Source: CAZQYC01 sp043746555 (GTDB lineage: Bacteria; Pseudomonadota; Gammaproteobacteria; Steroidobacterales; Steroidobacteraceae). From it: a stretch of DNA of 14,708 nt. Below the pieces are notes generated by a model. The model was given only the letters and a program-made list of their open reading frames with translations, was not told the origin of the DNA and ran no database searches. The stretch is from assembly GCA_043746555.1 (NCBI GenBank), contig JAYTQU010000331.1, positions 1-14,708 on the forward strand. Reading direction: 5' to 3'. Within the stretch, counting starts at the first letter, position 1. Every line of letters begins with the position of its first letter. Of the stretch, positions 13,892 through 14,708 are shown one piece after another. A program made the translations under genes and the position numbers.

Positions 13892-14708
13892 AGCGTAGAA
13901 TTTACATCGCGCTTGCATTGCTGGGCATTGCGCTCATCACGCAGTTGTTTTTATCCGATTCAGGATACGTTGCGATTCACGTCGGCAGCGTGTTGATAGA
14001 GACCTCGCTTCCCGGCGCGGTATTGGCGCTGATTGTCTTGTACTTCGCCGTGCGTGGCATCGTCAAAGTGATTCGTGCGCCGGCGTTGATGCGCTTAGCC
14101 GCCGAGAATCGCAAGCGCGAACGCGCGCGACGCAGTCTGGTGCAAGGTCTGTTGGAACTTTCCGCAGGTAAATGGTCGCAAGCGGAAAGCACCTTGACCT
14201 CGCATGTCCATGAAGCCAGTTCGCCGGTCGCGCACTATCTCGCGGCGGCGCGCGCGGCGGAGTTGTTGGGTTCACGACAGCGTTGCGATCAATGGTTGTC
14301 GCTTGCATTAAAGTCCGACACGGCGAATCCCGCGCCGGCGCAAATCACACAAGCCGAGCTGTACTTAAAACGCAATCAAGTTCCGCAGGCGCTAACCATC
14401 TTGCGTGAGTTGCACGCGCGCGATCCACGCAATGAACGCGCGCTGGAATTGCTCGCGCGCGTCCATCGACAAACCGGCGATTGGCAGCAGTTGCAAGCGC
14501 TGACGCCGGAATTGCGACAGATTACCGGTCCGAACCGCGGCATGATCGACGAAGTGGAAGCGCAAATTGCGCTCGATCGATTAAAAGCCATCGCGCTCGC
14601 GACAGACAGCAAACAGCTCGCCACGGCTTGGCAAGAATTGCCGAGCGTCGTGACCAAGCGCGCGGACGTCATTGTCGCGTACGCACGTGCGGCGATTGCG
14701 TGTCGACA
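13888..14708 (+). CDS. hemY: HemY-family membrane protein with tetratricopeptide-like repeats (partial, cut by window end)
   Basis: The frame opens at ATG 13888, overlapping the hemX stop, and stays open to the window end, giving 273 residues so far. Two hydrophobic segments lie at about 5-22 and 40-60, with the HemY N-terminal hallmark of a short periplasmic turn and ETSLPG between them. After this come charged AENRKRERARRSLVQGLLEL and TPR-like helices such as GKWSQAESTL, the pattern of HemY_N (PF07219). The protein is a companion of HemX in the haem operon; its biochemical role is unsettled and it should not be confused with Bacillus HemY, a protoporphyrinogen oxidase. Family members run to about 400 residues, so roughly a third is missing. 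Confidence 0.92.
   Translation, partial: MKRRIYIALALLGIALITQLFLSDSGYVAIHVGSVLIETSLPGAVLALIVLYFAVRGIVKVIRAPALMRLAAENRKRERARRSLVQGLLELSAGKWSQAESTLTSHVHEASSPVAHYLAAARAAELLGSRQRCDQWLSLALKSDTANPAPAQITQAELYLKRNQVPQALTILRELHARDPRNERALELLARVHRQTGDWQQLQALTPELRQITGPNRGMIDEVEAQIALDRLKAIALATDSKQLATAWQELPSVVTKRADVIVAYARAAIACR

Overview
The window reads as ordinary chromosome of a free-living, non-enteric gammaproteobacterium, closest in style to the Pseudomonas/Xanthomonadales/Nevskiales side of the class. The evidence is gene content and gene order: the comM-ubiK / glnK-amtB block, the AlgZ/AlgR two-component pair, and the hemC-hemD-hemX-hemY cluster all match that group. Coding density is high, several genes overlap by 4 bases, and GTG and TTG starts are used. 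I see no insertion sequence, phage gene, CRISPR array, tRNA or rRNA.

Layout. 1-310: no supported gene; it holds a perfect 10-bp hairpin next to a TATACT box. 311-838 (+): membrane-anchored cytochrome c5-type protein. 896-2404 (-) comM and 2433-2711 (-) ubiK form one short transcription unit. They diverge from 3020-3358 (+) glnK and 3477-5009 (+) amtB, which have a well-spaced sigma-54 promoter in front (2948-2963) and two intrinsic terminators behind (5024-5056, 5060-5096). 5260-5727 (+): secreted DUF4124 protein. 5759-6688 (+): 3-hydroxyisobutyrate-dehydrogenase-family oxidoreductase with a repeat-built N-terminus. 6722-7798 (+) algZ-type LytS kinase and 7795-8535 (+) algR-type LytTR response regulator overlap by 4 bases. 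8584-9601 (-): a compact yqjD-yqjE-yqjK-like operon converging on algR. 9874-11115 (+): AI-2E/PerM-family membrane protein, reading towards 11150-12079 hemC, 12076-12843 hemD, 12854-13891 hemX and 13888-14708 hemY (cut by the window edge).

How the genes work together. GlnK and AmtB are the standard nitrogen-sensing regulator and ammonium channel pair, and the sigma-54 promoter fits control by nitrogen limitation. HemC and HemD make uroporphyrinogen III; HemX and HemY are membrane proteins that travel with them. The DUF4124-dehydrogenase-algZ-algR stretch is closely spaced and may be partly co-transcribed.

No wholly new system is evident. The observations most worth a second look are: (1) a run of TGFIG-type pentapeptide repeats at the N-terminus of the dehydrogenase, which repeats the first strand of its own NAD-binding fold; (2) separation of algZR from hemCDXY by a membrane-stress-type yqjDEK operon plus an AI-2E transporter gene; (3) mutually exclusive hairpins in the divergent spacer 9602-9873; (4) the sigma-54 promoter of glnK.
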